A DNA stretch of 64,000 bases, taken from the NCBI GenBank assembly GCA_037974665.1, contig CM075783.1, forward strand, positions 44,191,818 through 44,255,817, read 5' to 3'. Source of the DNA: Ehretia macrophylla. Taxonomy: Eukaryota; Streptophyta; Magnoliopsida; Boraginales; Ehretiaceae. The notes beneath the pieces are model-generated. The model was given only the letters and a program-made list of their open reading frames with translations, had not been told where the DNA came from and did no database searches. A program made the position numbers and the translations under genes. Shown piece by piece: positions 25,131-37,791 of the stretch (position 1 is the first letter of the stretch; the number at the start of each line of letters is the position of its first letter).

Positions 25131-26149
25131 CACCGGAGCGACGGAGACCTGGTCTCATGCCCCACGCTCTCAGTTTACAGGCCCAGCCTCTACGTGAAGT
25201 GAAGTTGACTTGACCAAGGTGCTGTGGGATTCGATAATAGAAATGTGATAGATTAGGTTGTCGTCCTTTTTGCGGCTCACGATGTATGATCCGGGACAAA
25301 AAAACAGCATAAAAGAAGAAAAGCATCCCAAAACTGATGAAAACCTTCGATTTTGGGCTTCGAAATTAGGCATAGCCGAGCAGATTGGCTATCCCCGTCG
25401 TAGAGCTCTCGGAGAGCTTTCCAATGGTATACTGTACACCTCGTAACTCCTTACCGATCAAAAGTTATGGGCACTAGAGCGACGAAGACCTGGTCACAAG
25501 CCCAATGCCCTCGATTTGCGGGCCCAGCCTTTATGTGAGGCTAAGTTGTCTTGCCCATAGTGCCATGGGATTCGAAAATAGAAATCTGATGGATTAGGTT
25601 GTTGTCTTTTTCGCGGCTCACGACGTACGATCCGGGACGAAAGAACAGCTTTAAAGAAGAAAAGTATCCCAAAACTGATGAAATCGTTCAATTTTGGGCT
25701 CCGAAAATAGGCGCAGCCTAGCAGGCTTGCTATCCCCATCGTAGAGCTCTCGGAGAGCTTTCCAACGGTATACTGTGCGCCACGTAACTCCTTACGGATC
25801 AAAAGTTATGGGCACTGGAGCGACAAAGACCTAGTCCTATTCCCCACGCCCTCGGTTTACGGGCCCAGCCTCTACGTGAAGTGAAGTTGTCTTGCCCAAG
25901 GAGCCATGGGATTCGATAATAGAAATGTGAAGGATTAGGTTGTGGACCTTTTCCCGGCTCACGACGTACAATCCGGGACGAAAAAACAGCGCAAAGGTAG
26001 ATAAATGTCCCGAAACTGATGAAAACGTTCAATTTTGGGCTCTGAAAATAGGCGCATCTGAGCAGGATTTCTGCCCCCGTCGTAGAGCTCTCAGAGAGCT
26101 TTCAAACGGTATTCTGTAGGTCGTGTAACTCCTTACAGATCAAAAGTTA

Positions 26150-28450
26150 TAGGCACTAGAGCGACAGATACCTGGTCACAAGCCCCACGCCCTAGGTTTG
26201 TAGGCCCAGCCTCTACGTGAAGTGAAGTTGTCTTGCCCAAGATGCCATGGGATTCAGTAATAGAAATGTGATTGATTAGATTGTCGTCCTTTTCGCAGTT
26301 GACGACGTACGATTCGGGACGAAAAAATAGCGTAAAAGAACAAAAGTATCCCGAAACTAATAAAAACGTTCGATTTTGGGCTCCAAAAATAGGCGCAGCC
26401 GAGCAGGCTTGCATCCCCCGTCGTAGAGCTCTCAGAGAGCTTTTCAACTGTATGCTATGCGCCGCGTAACTCCTTATGGATCAAAAGTTATGGGCAAATG
26501 AGGGACGGAGACCTGGTCCCAAGCCCCACGCCCTCGGTTTGCGGGCCCAGCCTCTACATGATGCGAAGTTGTCTTGCCCAAAGTACCGTGGGATACAATA
26601 ATAGAAATGTGATGGATTAGGTTGTCGTCGTTTTCGTGCCTCACGACGTACGATCCGGTACAGAAAAATAGCGCAAAAGTAGAAAAGTATCCCGAAATGG
26701 ATGAAAATGTTCGATTTTGGGCTTTGAAAATACGTACAGCCGAGCAGAATTACTGCCCCCATCGTAGAGCTCTCCCAAGCCCGACACCCTCGGTTTGTGG
26801 GCCCAGCCTCTACGTGAAGCGTAGTTGTCTTGCCCAAGGTGCCATGGGATTCGATAATAGAAATGTGATGGATTAGGTTGTTGTCCTTTTTGTGGCACAC
26901 GACGTACTATCTGGGACGAAAAAAAGCGCAAAAAAAGAAAAGTGTCCCAAAATAGATAAGAACGTTCAATTTTAGGCTCTGAAAATAGGCACAACCAAGT
27001 AGGATTGCTTCCCCCTTCGTAGAGCTCTCGGAGAGCTTTCCAACTATATGTTGTGCGCCGCGTAACTTCTTATGGATCAAAAGTTATGGGCACCAGAGCG
27101 ACGGAGACCTGGTCCCAAGCCCCACGCCCTCGATTTGCGGGCCCAGCCTCTATATGTAGCGAATTTGCCTTGCCTAAGGTGCCGTGGGATTCGATAATAG
27201 AAATGTGATGGATTAGGTTGTTGCCCTTTTCGTAGCCACGAAGTACGATCTGGGACAGAAAAACAGCACAAAAGATGAAAAGCATCGCGAAACTGATGAA
27301 AACTGTCGATTTTGGGCTTCGAAAATAGGCTTAGCTGAGCAGGCTTGATACCCCCGACGTAGAGCTCTCGGAGAGCTTTCAACGGTACGTTGTGCGCCGC
27401 AAAACTCCTTACGGATCAAAAGTTATGGGCAATTAAGCGACGGAGGCCTGGTCCCAAGCCCCACGCCCTCAGTTTGCGGGCCCAGCCTCTACATGCAGTG
27501 AAGTTTTCTTGCCCAAGGTACCATGGGATTCGATAATAGAAATGTGATGGATTAGGTTGTCGTCCTTTTCGCGGCTCACGATGTACGATCCGGGATGGAA
27601 AAGCAGCGCAAAATTAGAAAAGTGTCCCGAAACTGATGAAAACATTCGATTTTGGACTCCAAAAACTGGCTCAGCCGAGCATGCTTGCTGCCCACGTCAT
27701 AGAGCTCTCGGAGACCTTTTCAACGGTATGTTGTGCGCCGCGTACTGCTTGCGGATCAAAAGTTATTGGCATCAGACCGACGGATACCTGGTCACAAGCC
27801 CCACGCCCTCGCTTTGTGGGCCCAGCCTCTACGTGAAGTGAAGTTGTCATGCCCAATGTGTCATGGGATTCGGTAATAGAAATTTGATTGATTAGGTTAG
27901 CGTCCTTTTCGCGGCTAGCGAAGTACGATCCGGGATAGAAAAACAACGCAAAAGAAGAAAAGTGTCACGAAACTGTAAAAACGTTCGATTTTGTTCTACA
28001 AAAATAGGCGTAGCCGAGCAGGCTTGTAGCCCCTATCGTAGAGCTCTCGGAAAGCTTTCCAACGGTATGCTGTGCGCTGCGTAACTCCTTACGAATCAAA
28101 AGTTATGGGCAAAGGAGTGACGGAGACCTAGTCCCAAGCCCCACGCCCTCGATTTGCGGGTCCAGCCTCTACGTGAAGCGAAGTTGGTTTGCCCTAGGTA
28201 CTGTGGGATTCGATAATAGAAATGTGATGGATTATGTTGTCGTTCTTTTCTAGGCTCAAGACGTACGATCCGGGAAGGAAAAATAGCGCAAAAGAGGAAA
28301 AATGTCCCGAAACTAATGAAAACGTTCAATTTTGGGCTCCGAAAATAGGCGCACCCGAGCAGGCTTGCTGCCCTCATCGTAAATATCTCGAAGAGCTTTC
28401 CAATAGTATGCTGTGCGCCGCGTAACTCCTTACGGATCAAAATTATGGGC
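26150..28450. repeat. Segment of S3 duplicated from the S2/early S3 region (5.7-kb offset)
   Basis: Matching rare variants line up at a constant offset: GGATTGCTTCCCCCTTCGTAG (21295 and 27002, offset 5707), GATCTGGGACAGAAAAACAG (21541 and 27247, 5706), and CGAAGTACGATCCGGGAT (22216 and 27919, 5703). Upstream, GATCCGGTAC at 18218 and 26652 fits the same alignment once LTR D and one shortened monomer are allowed for. The block includes the empty counterpart of the LTR D insertion site. Confidence 0.75.
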
Positions 28451-29030
28451 ACCGGAGCGATGGAGACCTAGTCCCAAGCCACACGCCCTCGGTTTGCAGG
28501 CCCAGCCTCTGCGTGAAGCGAAGATGTCTTTCCCAAGGTGCTGTGAGCTTCGATAATAGAAATGTGATGGAGTAGGTTGTCGTCCTTTTCGTGGCTCACG
28601 ACGTACGATCCGGGACGGAAAAATAGCGTAAAAGAAGTAAAGTGTCTTGAAACTGATGAAAACGTTCGATTTTAGTCTCTGAAAATAGGTGCAGCTGAGA
28701 GGGCTTGCTTCCCCTATCGTAGAGCTCTCGAAGAGCTTTCCAACGGTATGTTGTGCGCTATATAAGTCCTTACGGATCAAAAGTTACAGGCACCGGAGAG
28801 ATAGAGACCTGGTCCCAAGCCCCACGCCCTCTGTTTGCGGGCCCAATCTCTACGTGAAGCGAAGTTGTCTGGCCCAAGGTGCCGTGGGATTCGTTAATAG
28901 AAATGTGATGGATTAGGTTGTCGTCCTTTTCGTGGCACATGACGTACGATCTGGGATGAAAAAATAGCGCAAAAGAAGGAAAGTGTCCCGAAATTGCGAA
29001 AAATAGTCAATTTTGGGTTTCGAAAATAGG

Positions 29031-29173
29031 CGCAACAGGGTAGGCTTGCTGCTCACATCGTAGAGCTCTCGAAGAGCTTTCTAACTGTATGTTGTGCGCT
29101 GTGTAACTCCTTACAAATCAAAAGTTATGGCACCGGAGTGACGGAAACCTTGTCCCAAGTGCCACGCCCTCGA
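29031..29173. repeat. 143-bp tract identical to 30266-30408
   Basis: The tract from CGCAACAGGGTAGGC to CACGCCCTCGA is repeated without a mismatch 1235 bp downstream, while other monomer pairs differ at roughly 10-20% of sites. Right after 29173 the first copy jumps to GTGACGGAAAAATAG, so that monomer is short. Recent gene conversion or unequal exchange is likely. Confidence 0.85.
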
Positions 29174-32100
29174 GTGACGGAAAAATAGTGCAAAAGTAGA
29201 AAAGTGTCCCGAAACTGATGAAAACGTTCGATTTTGGGCTCCAAGAGCAGGCGCAGCTGAGCAGGATTGCTGCCCGCGTCGTAGAGCTCTTGGAGAGCTT
29301 TCCAACTGTATGTTGTACGTCACGTAACGCCTTACGGATCAAAAGTTATGGGCACCGAAGCGACAGATACCTGGTCACAAGCCCCACGCCCTCGGTTTGT
29401 GGGCCCAGCCTCTACGTGAGATGAAGTTGTCATGCCCAAGGTGTCTTGCAATTTGGTAATAGGAATTAGATTTATTAGGTTGTCGTCCTTTTCGTGACTG
29501 ACGACGTACGATCCGAGATGGAAAAACAACGCAAAAGTAGAAAAGTGTTCTGAAACTGATGAAAATGTTCGATTTTGGTCTTCAAAAATGGGAGCAGCCG
29601 AGCAGGCTTTCTGTCTCTATCGTAGAGCTCTCGGAGAGCTTTTCAACGTTATGTTGTGCGCAGCGTAACTCCTTACGGATCAAAAGTTATGGGTACCGGA
29701 GCGACCCCATGTCCCACGCCCTCTGTTTGCGGGCCCAGCCTCTACGTGAAGCGAAGTTGTCTTACCCAAGGTACGGTGGGATTCGGTAATAGAAATGTGA
29801 TGGATTAGGTAGTCGTCCTTTTTTAGGCTCATGACGTATGATCCGGTAAGGAAAAACAACACAGAAGAAGAAAAGTGTACCAAAATTAATGAAAACGTTC
29901 AATTTTGGTCTCTGAAACCAGGCGCAGCCAAGCAGGCTTGGGGCCCCCGTTGTAGAGCTCTCGGAGAGCTTTCCAACGGTACGTTGTGCGCCGCGTAACT
30001 CCTTACGGATCAAAAGTTATGGGCACCGAAGCGACTGAGACCTGGTCCCAAGCCCTACGCCCTCGGTTTGCGGCCCCAGCCTCTACGTGAAGCAAAGTTG
30101 TCTTGCCCAAGGTACCGTGGGATTCGATAATAGAAATGTGATGGATTAGGTTGTCGTCCTTTTCGTGGCTCACGACGTACGATCCGGGATAAAAAAAAAC
30201 AGCGCAAAAGAATAAAATTATCCCGAAATTGCCAAAAATAGTCAATTTTGGGTTTCGAAACTATACGCAACAGGGTAGGCTTGCTGCTCACATCGTAGAG
30301 CTCTCGAAGAGCTTTCTAACTGTATGTTGTGCGCTGTGTAACTCCTTACAAATCAAAAGTTATGGCACCGGAGTGACGGAAACCTTGTCCCAAGTGCCAC
30401 GCCCTCGATTTGCGAGCCCAACCTCTACGTGAAGTGAAGTTGTCATGCCCAAGGTGTCATGGGATTTAGTAATAGAAATATGATGGATTAGGTTGTCGTC
30501 CTTTTCGCGGCTGACGACATACGATCCGGACGGAAAAACTGTGCAAAAGAAGAAAAGTATCCCAAAACTGAAGAAAACGTTCAATTTTGGGCTCCGAAAA
30601 TAGGCGTAGCCGAGCAGGCTTGCTGCCCCTGTCGTAGAGCTCTCGGAGAGCTTTCCAACGATTTGCTGTCCGCCGCGTAACTACTTATAGATCAAAAGTT
30701 CTGGGCACCGGAGCGTTGGATACCTGATCACAAGCCCCACGCCCTCGGTTTACGGGCCCAGCCTCTACTTGAAGTGAAGTTGTCTTGCCCAAGGTGCCAT
30801 GGGATTCGATAATAGAAATGTGATGGATTAGGTTGTTGTCCTTTTCGCGGCTCACGACGTACGATTCAGGACGAAAAAATAGCGGAAATGAAGAAAAGTG
30901 TCCCGTAACTGATAAAAATATTCAATTTTAGGCTCAAAAAATAGGCGCAGCAAAGCAGGCTTCCTGCCTCGGTCGTAGAGATGTCGGAGAGCTTTCCAAC
31001 GGTATGCTGCGCGCCGCGTAACTCTTTACGGATCAAAAGTTATGGGCGAAGGAACGATGGAGACCTGGTCCCAAGCCCCACGCCCTTAGTTTGCGGGCCC
31101 AGCCTCTACGTGAAACGAAGTTGTCTTGCCTAAGGTGCCGTGGTATTCGATAATAGAAATGTGATGGATTAGGTTGTCGTCCTTTTAGCGGCTCAAGACA
31201 TACGATCCGGGACGAAAAAACAACGCAAAAGATGAAAAGTGTCCCGAAACAGATGAATACGTTAGATTTTGGGCTACGAAAAAAGGCACAACCAGCAAGC
31301 TTGCTATGCTCATCATAGGGCTCTCGGAGAGCTTTCCAACGGTATACTATGTGCCGCGTTACTCCTCACGACGTACGATCCGGGAAGGAAAAACAGCACA
31401 AAAAAAGAAATGTGTCCCAAAACTGATGAAAACGTTCGATTTTGGGCTCCAAAAATAGGCGCAGCCGCACAAGCTTGCTCCCCCCGTGGTAGAGCTCTCG
31501 GAGAGCTTTCCAACAGTATGTTGTGTGCCGCGTAACTCTTTACGAAGCAAAAGTTATGGGCATTGGAGCGACGGAGACCTGGTCCCATGCCCTATGCCCT
31601 CGGTTTGCGGGCCCAGCCTCTACGTGAAGCGAAGTTGTCTTGCCCAAGGTGCCGTGGGATTTGATAATAGAAATGTGATCGATTAGGTTGTTGTCCTTTT
31701 CGTGGCTGACGACGTAAGATGCGGGATAGAAAAACTGCGAAAATGAAGAAAAGTGTCCCAAAAATGATGAAAATGTTCGATTTTGGGCTTCCAAAACAGG
31801 CGCAACAGAGCAGGCTTCCTCCCCCTGTCGTAGAGCTCGCGGGGAGCTTTACAACGGTATGCTGTGCACCGCGTAACTCTTCACAGATCAAAAGTTATGG
31901 GCAAAGGAACGACAGATACCTGGTCCCAAGCCCCACGCCCTCGGTTTGCGAGCCTAGCCTCTACGTGAAATGAAGTTGTCTTGCCTAAGGTGCCGTGGGA
32001 TTCTATAATAAACATGTGATGGATTAGGTTGTCATCATTTTCTAGCCTCACGACGTACGATCCGGGAAGGAAAAATTGCGCAAAAAAAGAAAAGTGTCCC

Positions 32101-33911
32101 AAAACTGATCAAAACATTCAATTTTCGACCTCAAAGACAGGTGCAGCCAAGCAGGCTTGCTACCCTCGTCGTAGAGCTCTCGAAGAGCTTTCCAACGGTA
32201 TGCTGTGCACCGCGTAACTCTTCACGGATCAAAAGTTATTGGCACCGGAGCGACAGATACCTGGTCACAAGGCCTACGCCCTCAGTTTGCGGGCCCAACC
32301 TCTACATGAAGTGAAATTGTCATGCCTAAGGTGCCATGGGATTCGATAATAGGAATGTGATGGATTAAGTTGTCGTCCTTTTCGCGGCTCACGACGTACG
32401 ATCTAGGATGGAAAAACAGCGCAAAAGAAGAAAAGTGTACCGAAACTAATGAAAATATTCGATTTAGGGCTCCGAAAATAGGCACAGCTGAGCAAGCTTG
32501 CTGCCTTGTCGTAGAACTCTCGGAGAGCTTTCCAACTGTAGGTTGTGCGCCGCATAACTCCTTACGAATCAAAAGTTATGGGCAAAAGAACGATAGAGAC
32601 CTGGTCCCAAGCCTCACGCCCTTGATTTGTGGGCCCAGCCTCTACGTGAAGCGAAGTTGTCTTTCCCAAGGTGCCTGGGGATTCGATAATAGAAATGTGA
32701 TGGATTAGGTTATCATCCTTTTCGCGGCTCATGACGTACGATCCGGGATAAAAAAACAGCACAAAAGTCACAAAACTGTTGAAAACATTCGATTTTGGGC
32801 TCTGAAAGTAGGCACAGGCAATAGGCATACTGCCCCCGTCGTAGAGCTCTCGGAGAGCTTTCCAACGGTATGTTGTTCGCCACGTAACTCTTTACGGATC
32901 AAAAGTTCTAGGCACCGGAGGGACGGAGGCTTGGGCCCAAGCCCTACGCCCTCGGCTTGCGGGGCCAGCCTTTACGTGAAATGAAGTTGTCTTGCCCAAG
33001 GTGTCGTAGGATTCGATAATAGAAATGTGATAGATTATGTTGTCATCCTTTTTGTGGCTCACGACGTACGATCCAAGACGAAAAAACAGCACAAAAGGAG
33101 AAAAGTGTCCCGAAACTGATGAAAACGTTTGATTTTGGGCTCCGAAAATAGGCGTAGCCGAGAAGGCTTGGTGCCCCCGTCGTAGAGCTCTCGAAGAACT
33201 TTCCAACGGTATGCTGTGTGCCGCGTAACTCCTTACGGATCAAAAGTTATGGGCACCGGTGCGATGGAGACCTTGTCCAAAGCCCCACGACCTCGGTGTG
33301 CGGGCCCAGCCTCTACGTGAAGCGAAGTTTTCTTGCCCAAGGTGTCGTGGGATTCGATAATAGAAATGTGATGGATTAGGTTGTCGTCCTTTTCACTACT
33401 GATGACGTACGATCCGGGACAGAAAAACAGAGCAAAAGAAAAAAGTGTCCTAAAACTAATAAAAATGTTCGATTTTGGGCTCCAAAAATAGGCGCAGCCA
33501 AGCAGGCTTGCTGCACTCATCGTAGAGCTCTCGGAGAGCTTTCCAACAGTATGATGTGCGCCGCGTAACTCTTTACGGATCGAAAGTTATGGGCATCAGA
33601 GCGACAGAGACCTGGTCCCAAGCCCCACGCCCTCGGTTTGCGGGTCCAACCTCTACGTGACGTGAAGTTGTCTTGCTCAAGGTGCCGTGGGATTTGGTAA
33701 TAAAAATGTGATGGATTAGGTTGTCGTCTTTTTCGCGGCTCACGACTTACTATCCGGGACAGAAAAATAGCGCAAAAGAAGAAAAGTATCCCAATACTGA
33801 TGAAAACATTCGATTTTGGGCTCCAAAAATAGGCGCAGCTGAGCAAGCTTGCTTCCCCAATCGTAGGGCTCTCGAAGAGTTTTCCAACGGTATGCTGTGC
33901 ACCGCGTAACT

Positions 33912-36900
33912 TGTTAGGTCCGACCTCAATTTGCGTGCGATACCCGTTTGTGTGCCCTAACCTTGAACTGCTGCCTTAACCTAGGTTTAAGAGTCGTGTC
34001 ATGATTTATATGCCTTGCATTGAATTATGTGCTTTCTTTTTGGGTTGTGTGCGTTTACTTGGAATACGTGCATTCGTTTCGTAGTTCGTACCTTACCTCA
34101 TAATGCGTGCCCTAGACCTAGGAAAACGTGCTTACACGCTAATCAAGAAAGCATCCTACACAAAGCACTAGGGTATAGAATAATCCTACAAGCTCCACTA
34201 ACCATTATTCTAATCCTATGTCAATGCACTGGAAGACAAAATTTCAATAAGCACTAAACATTCTTCATCCTTTATTCCTTATTCTTTTGCAAATTGCAAG
34301 TACCTAAAATACCACATCAACCTACAACAAAATAAAGCTTAAAACATGACAAAAATTCAGATTTGTGAACCATGATGGCCGGCCATACTATGTTCTTGAG
34401 CAAAAATTTGAACAAACAATTTTATCATGCATGCTTAGACAAGAATCTTACACAATGTCATACCTTTTGCATACACCAAAGCCACATTTTGCTAACTACT
34501 AAGCCACCATTCTCGGCCACATCAACATTGCACACCAAAAATTCAAATAATGTTCAAAAGGCAACACAAAATCAGATTTTTGCAATCCTATAGCCGACAC
34601 ACACATACAAACATTTCATTTCTCTCAAACTTTCTCTCAAGCTCTCATCTTCTCTCTCTCTCTCTCGGCCAAGGCTGCATCTTTAAGCTCCATAGCTCAA
34701 GCTCATCTTCGAAGGCTCTTCTAGGCGCTCAAGGACCTTAAGAAACTCGACCATAGCAGCCCAAGCAAGCAAGAAGCAAGAAAATCGCAAGCAAGCTCAT
34801 AAAGTTAATCATTTTCGGCCTTAGGTATGTTTTGCTAGTTTTCTTCCATTTCTTTTGGTTTCACCCACATGCACACCATCCTCACATGCTAAATCAGTTA
34901 GGAATTAAAGGAAAACAAGCTATCTCTCTCGGCCAAAGCAAGGAAGAAACCTTTGTGCATTTTGAAGAGCATTTGAGCATCATTAATCATCAATAGGCTA
35001 AGGTGAGGGTTAAACTCTTCTAAAAGCTTTCAAAATTCACATGCATGCCTTTATATGACTATATTTACCTCTGTAGTAGTTGTATATGTGTGTACTTGAG
35101 TTTATATGACCATGCATGGCAAGATTTTTGGCTAGAACTTGAAGATAGGTAAAAACGTGTTGTTGGCAGTTTTTTGATCTTGTAGTTCGAAGAGCATTTT
35201 GCTTAGTAAATGATGTTGAAAATGCGTGAAATTTGGTAGGTGACTAGTTTTGCCAGTTCTTAGCATTTTTCATACACGTAGGACAAGGCCAATTCTGACT
35301 CTAAGGCCTCCACAATGGTCAAACATCGTGGGGTGTCTAAATCTGGAAGAATTAGAAAAATGAAATAGGTTTCTGGCAGATCACTGACTCTGTAGAACGA
35401 AGAATTTTTGAACTAGTAAATGTTGATAAAAATGCATGAAAATTTGTAGGTTGCTATATTTTGCAGTTCTGGACATTTTTTTTTCAGAAATAGACCAAAG
35501 CCAATTATGACTCTAAGACCCTCAAAATTGGAAAAATTGTAATGTATATAAAACTGGACAGTTTTACGTAGTCTCACGGTTTTTACCATAACGCCTAAGT
35601 CTGAACTCCAAATGATGCGAGGTTTGTTCCTAGATTTAAATCCCTTACTAAGCTTTAATTTGAAATTCTTTTCACTGAAATTGGAAAATGTTTGCATGTC
35701 TAATCGAATGTGGGAAAATAGACCATTGCAGTGAGGTTTTGTTTAGTGATATGCTTTGAAACATGTTGTAACTTCTCTCGTTGTATTGAATGCCTAGAAT
35801 TGTGGCACTTAGATGTTGTATGGACTATTGTGGCTGTTTGAGGTTGCTAAATTTGATTGATGTATTACTTGGGATCACTAATTGATGAATGGTTTGCTTA
35901 ACCGCATGTTAAGCACGGAATCGAAGCCCTATTGCTTATGACTATTTGCTAAGAGATCATCTTATGGTTAAACGTGTCAAATCGTGTGGTTAATAGGCTG
36001 CCCGTAGTTGTCCTTATAGCTCTAAATGTGATTCCCGGTGATTACATGTTGATAAGCAGACTTTTCTTGCACCCGGTGTCTTGTAAACGTCGTTGCATGC
36101 TTGTATAATCTTATGACTCGATACGTGAACCCCGAAATGAGTTATATGACTTGATTTATATGTGTTACTCGGCTGCCCATTTAATGTTCATATGACTCTA
36201 CATGCTTTACAAAGTGAAAATTCATGTTAAGCATGCCTCATTCGTTTACTTGGCAATATGTGATCTTGAAATTGCTCGGAGGCAACCTACTTTGTTGTCC
36301 TCCTAATGTGAATTGTTAATGTATAAATGTGCATTGGATACAGGGTTGCAACCTTTTATTCGGGCATGGTAGCGTTTCACGCACGCTTGTTGGCATAGGG
36401 CTTACCGGTGCTCCCGTGACTACCATGGTCCAATTCCCTCTCTCACTTGGCATTCCACCTCGGAGAGTTGAGTCGTAGGATTTCGGGGTATATCCAGAGT
36501 ATACCCAATTGGGAGTGATAAGTGGATGATTGAAGTCGGCCGCAAAAATTGATATCGAAAAAGAATTGAGAGCAATAGCTCACCGTATCCTTTTCACTAT
36601 GCGTTTAAGTACTCTCGCTTGGTTTCTAGAGGACATCGGGGAGGAAAGACAGGTAAATATGTTCTTTACATTTATGTTATGCTATAAACTTGCTTGTGTT
36701 ATATGTCATGTTTTGAAAAAGGGTTTTCATAAGTTAACTGGAAAAGGGTTTCAAAACGTATTTCTCGTTCCCCCTCGCTGAGTTCATAAGGACTCACCCT
36801 TTTTTATCATCACAAGTGAAGAAGATTAGGAACAGGTACCCGAGGAGAACGTGCCTGTTTATGACTCTTTGGAGTGATTGCTTGTCTTACGTGCCTTGCT

Positions 36901-37512
36901 TGACTATGGCTATTTGTGAACGTTATGTTTATTTTGAAGACTATTTCTTATGTTGCTTGTTGTCGATTGTAATTGACCCCCGTTGTAATTTGGGGTCTAA
37001 TTTTGGCTTGTACTAACTATGACTAGACGACACGTTATCTTGTGGGTTGCTATTACTGTTTTGATTTAGTAACTGCCGTAGGAAACTCAATTACTAGATG
37101 AAGAGATCAAATGTTGTAACTCTATCTAATTTCACCTAGGTGCTTAATAGTATGCTAAAGATCAATAGGTACTTGTGTAATAGGAATTAACAAATAAACG
37201 GGATATGGTTATCATGCTAGGTTTGTTAATCCAACGAGACTTTCGAGATAACTAGTAGGCATATCGATTGGTGATATATAGTAATCTTAGTTGGAATTGA
37301 ATATGAGATTTAAAGTTTTGAGGCGTTTAGAAGATTAGGTCAAACTAAAGAGCCTAATTACAACCGTTATGCTGCCGGTTTTCCAGAAAATTTTGGAGTT
37401 ATAGTTTAACAGATAAGCTTAACCTTCGTCAATCGGTTACAGTCGTAAAAGAATGTGAACGATTAGATATCACCCTAGTCTAACCTCTATAGGTCGGGTT
37501 GGGGGCGTGATA
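33912..37512 (+). repeat. 5' LTR of element B
   Basis: It starts TGTTAGGTCCGACCTCAA and ends GGGGGCGTGATA. It aligns with the 3' LTR over its full length, with about 4% divergence in the stretch I compared (35881-36300 against 48041-48460). It contains a (TC)n tract near 34648-34665 and the shared block with GATTTCGGGGTATATCC near 36480. The open frames at 34372 and 36530 recur at 46588 and 48698 because the LTRs are copies of each other. They have no recognisable protein motif. Confidence 0.92.
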
Positions 37513-37523
37513 CCTTATATTAA

Positions 37524-37535
37524 TAGTATCAGAGC
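37524..37535 (+). other. Primer-binding site of element B
   Basis: TAGTATCAGAGC lies 11 bases inside the 5' LTR and matches TGGTATCAGAGC, the initiator-methionine tRNA type, at 11 of 12 positions. Confidence 0.75.
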
Positions 37536-37791
37536 TTAGATTGCTTAAGCTGGGTTTAACTCTCAAACCTTCGGTAGAAGCCCTAAGATAGTTATTATGA
37601 CTTGTTTATATGTGCTAATATATGGCAATGTTAAATGTGCCATCTTTGTTTCTACGTGCTTATGTGATTAACATGTCTTAACTGTCTTGAGAATTGTATG
37701 TCTATGTGGAATTGTATGTTGCGTACTCTATACATTAAATTCTTGTCTTGTCGTATTCCAATAAATTGTGCATCATAATCTGTGCCTATAG

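Larger units (their letters stand above)
21158..33911. repeat. 340-bp satellite array S3
   Basis: About 38 monomers of the S1 family between solo LTR D and element B. The array contains several shortened monomers, at about 26770, 29173 and 31366. It also contains a two-monomer repeat (23.76-25.13 kb), a segment homologous to S2 and early S3 at an offset of 5.7 kb, and an exact 143-bp repeat. It ends inside a monomer at ACCGCGTAACT, where the 5' LTR of B begins. No host gene is visible. The open frames of 60-140 residues on both strands recur with the monomer and are not genes. Confidence 0.96.

Noticed and set aside
59-33909. Many open reading frames of 60-140 residues on both strands with recurring peptides (for example MIRKELRGAQHTVGKLSES on the minus strand).
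   Set aside because: They repeat once per satellite monomer. The monomer length (~340) is not a multiple of three, so frames do not continue, and substitutions do not favour silent positions. They are by-products of a monomer with few stop codons in some frames.
34372-34593. A conserved 73-residue open frame present in both LTRs of element B (also at 46588-46809).
   Set aside because: Its conservation follows from the LTRs being copies of each other. It lies in the untranslated LTR, has no known motif and is not kept in LTRs A or C.
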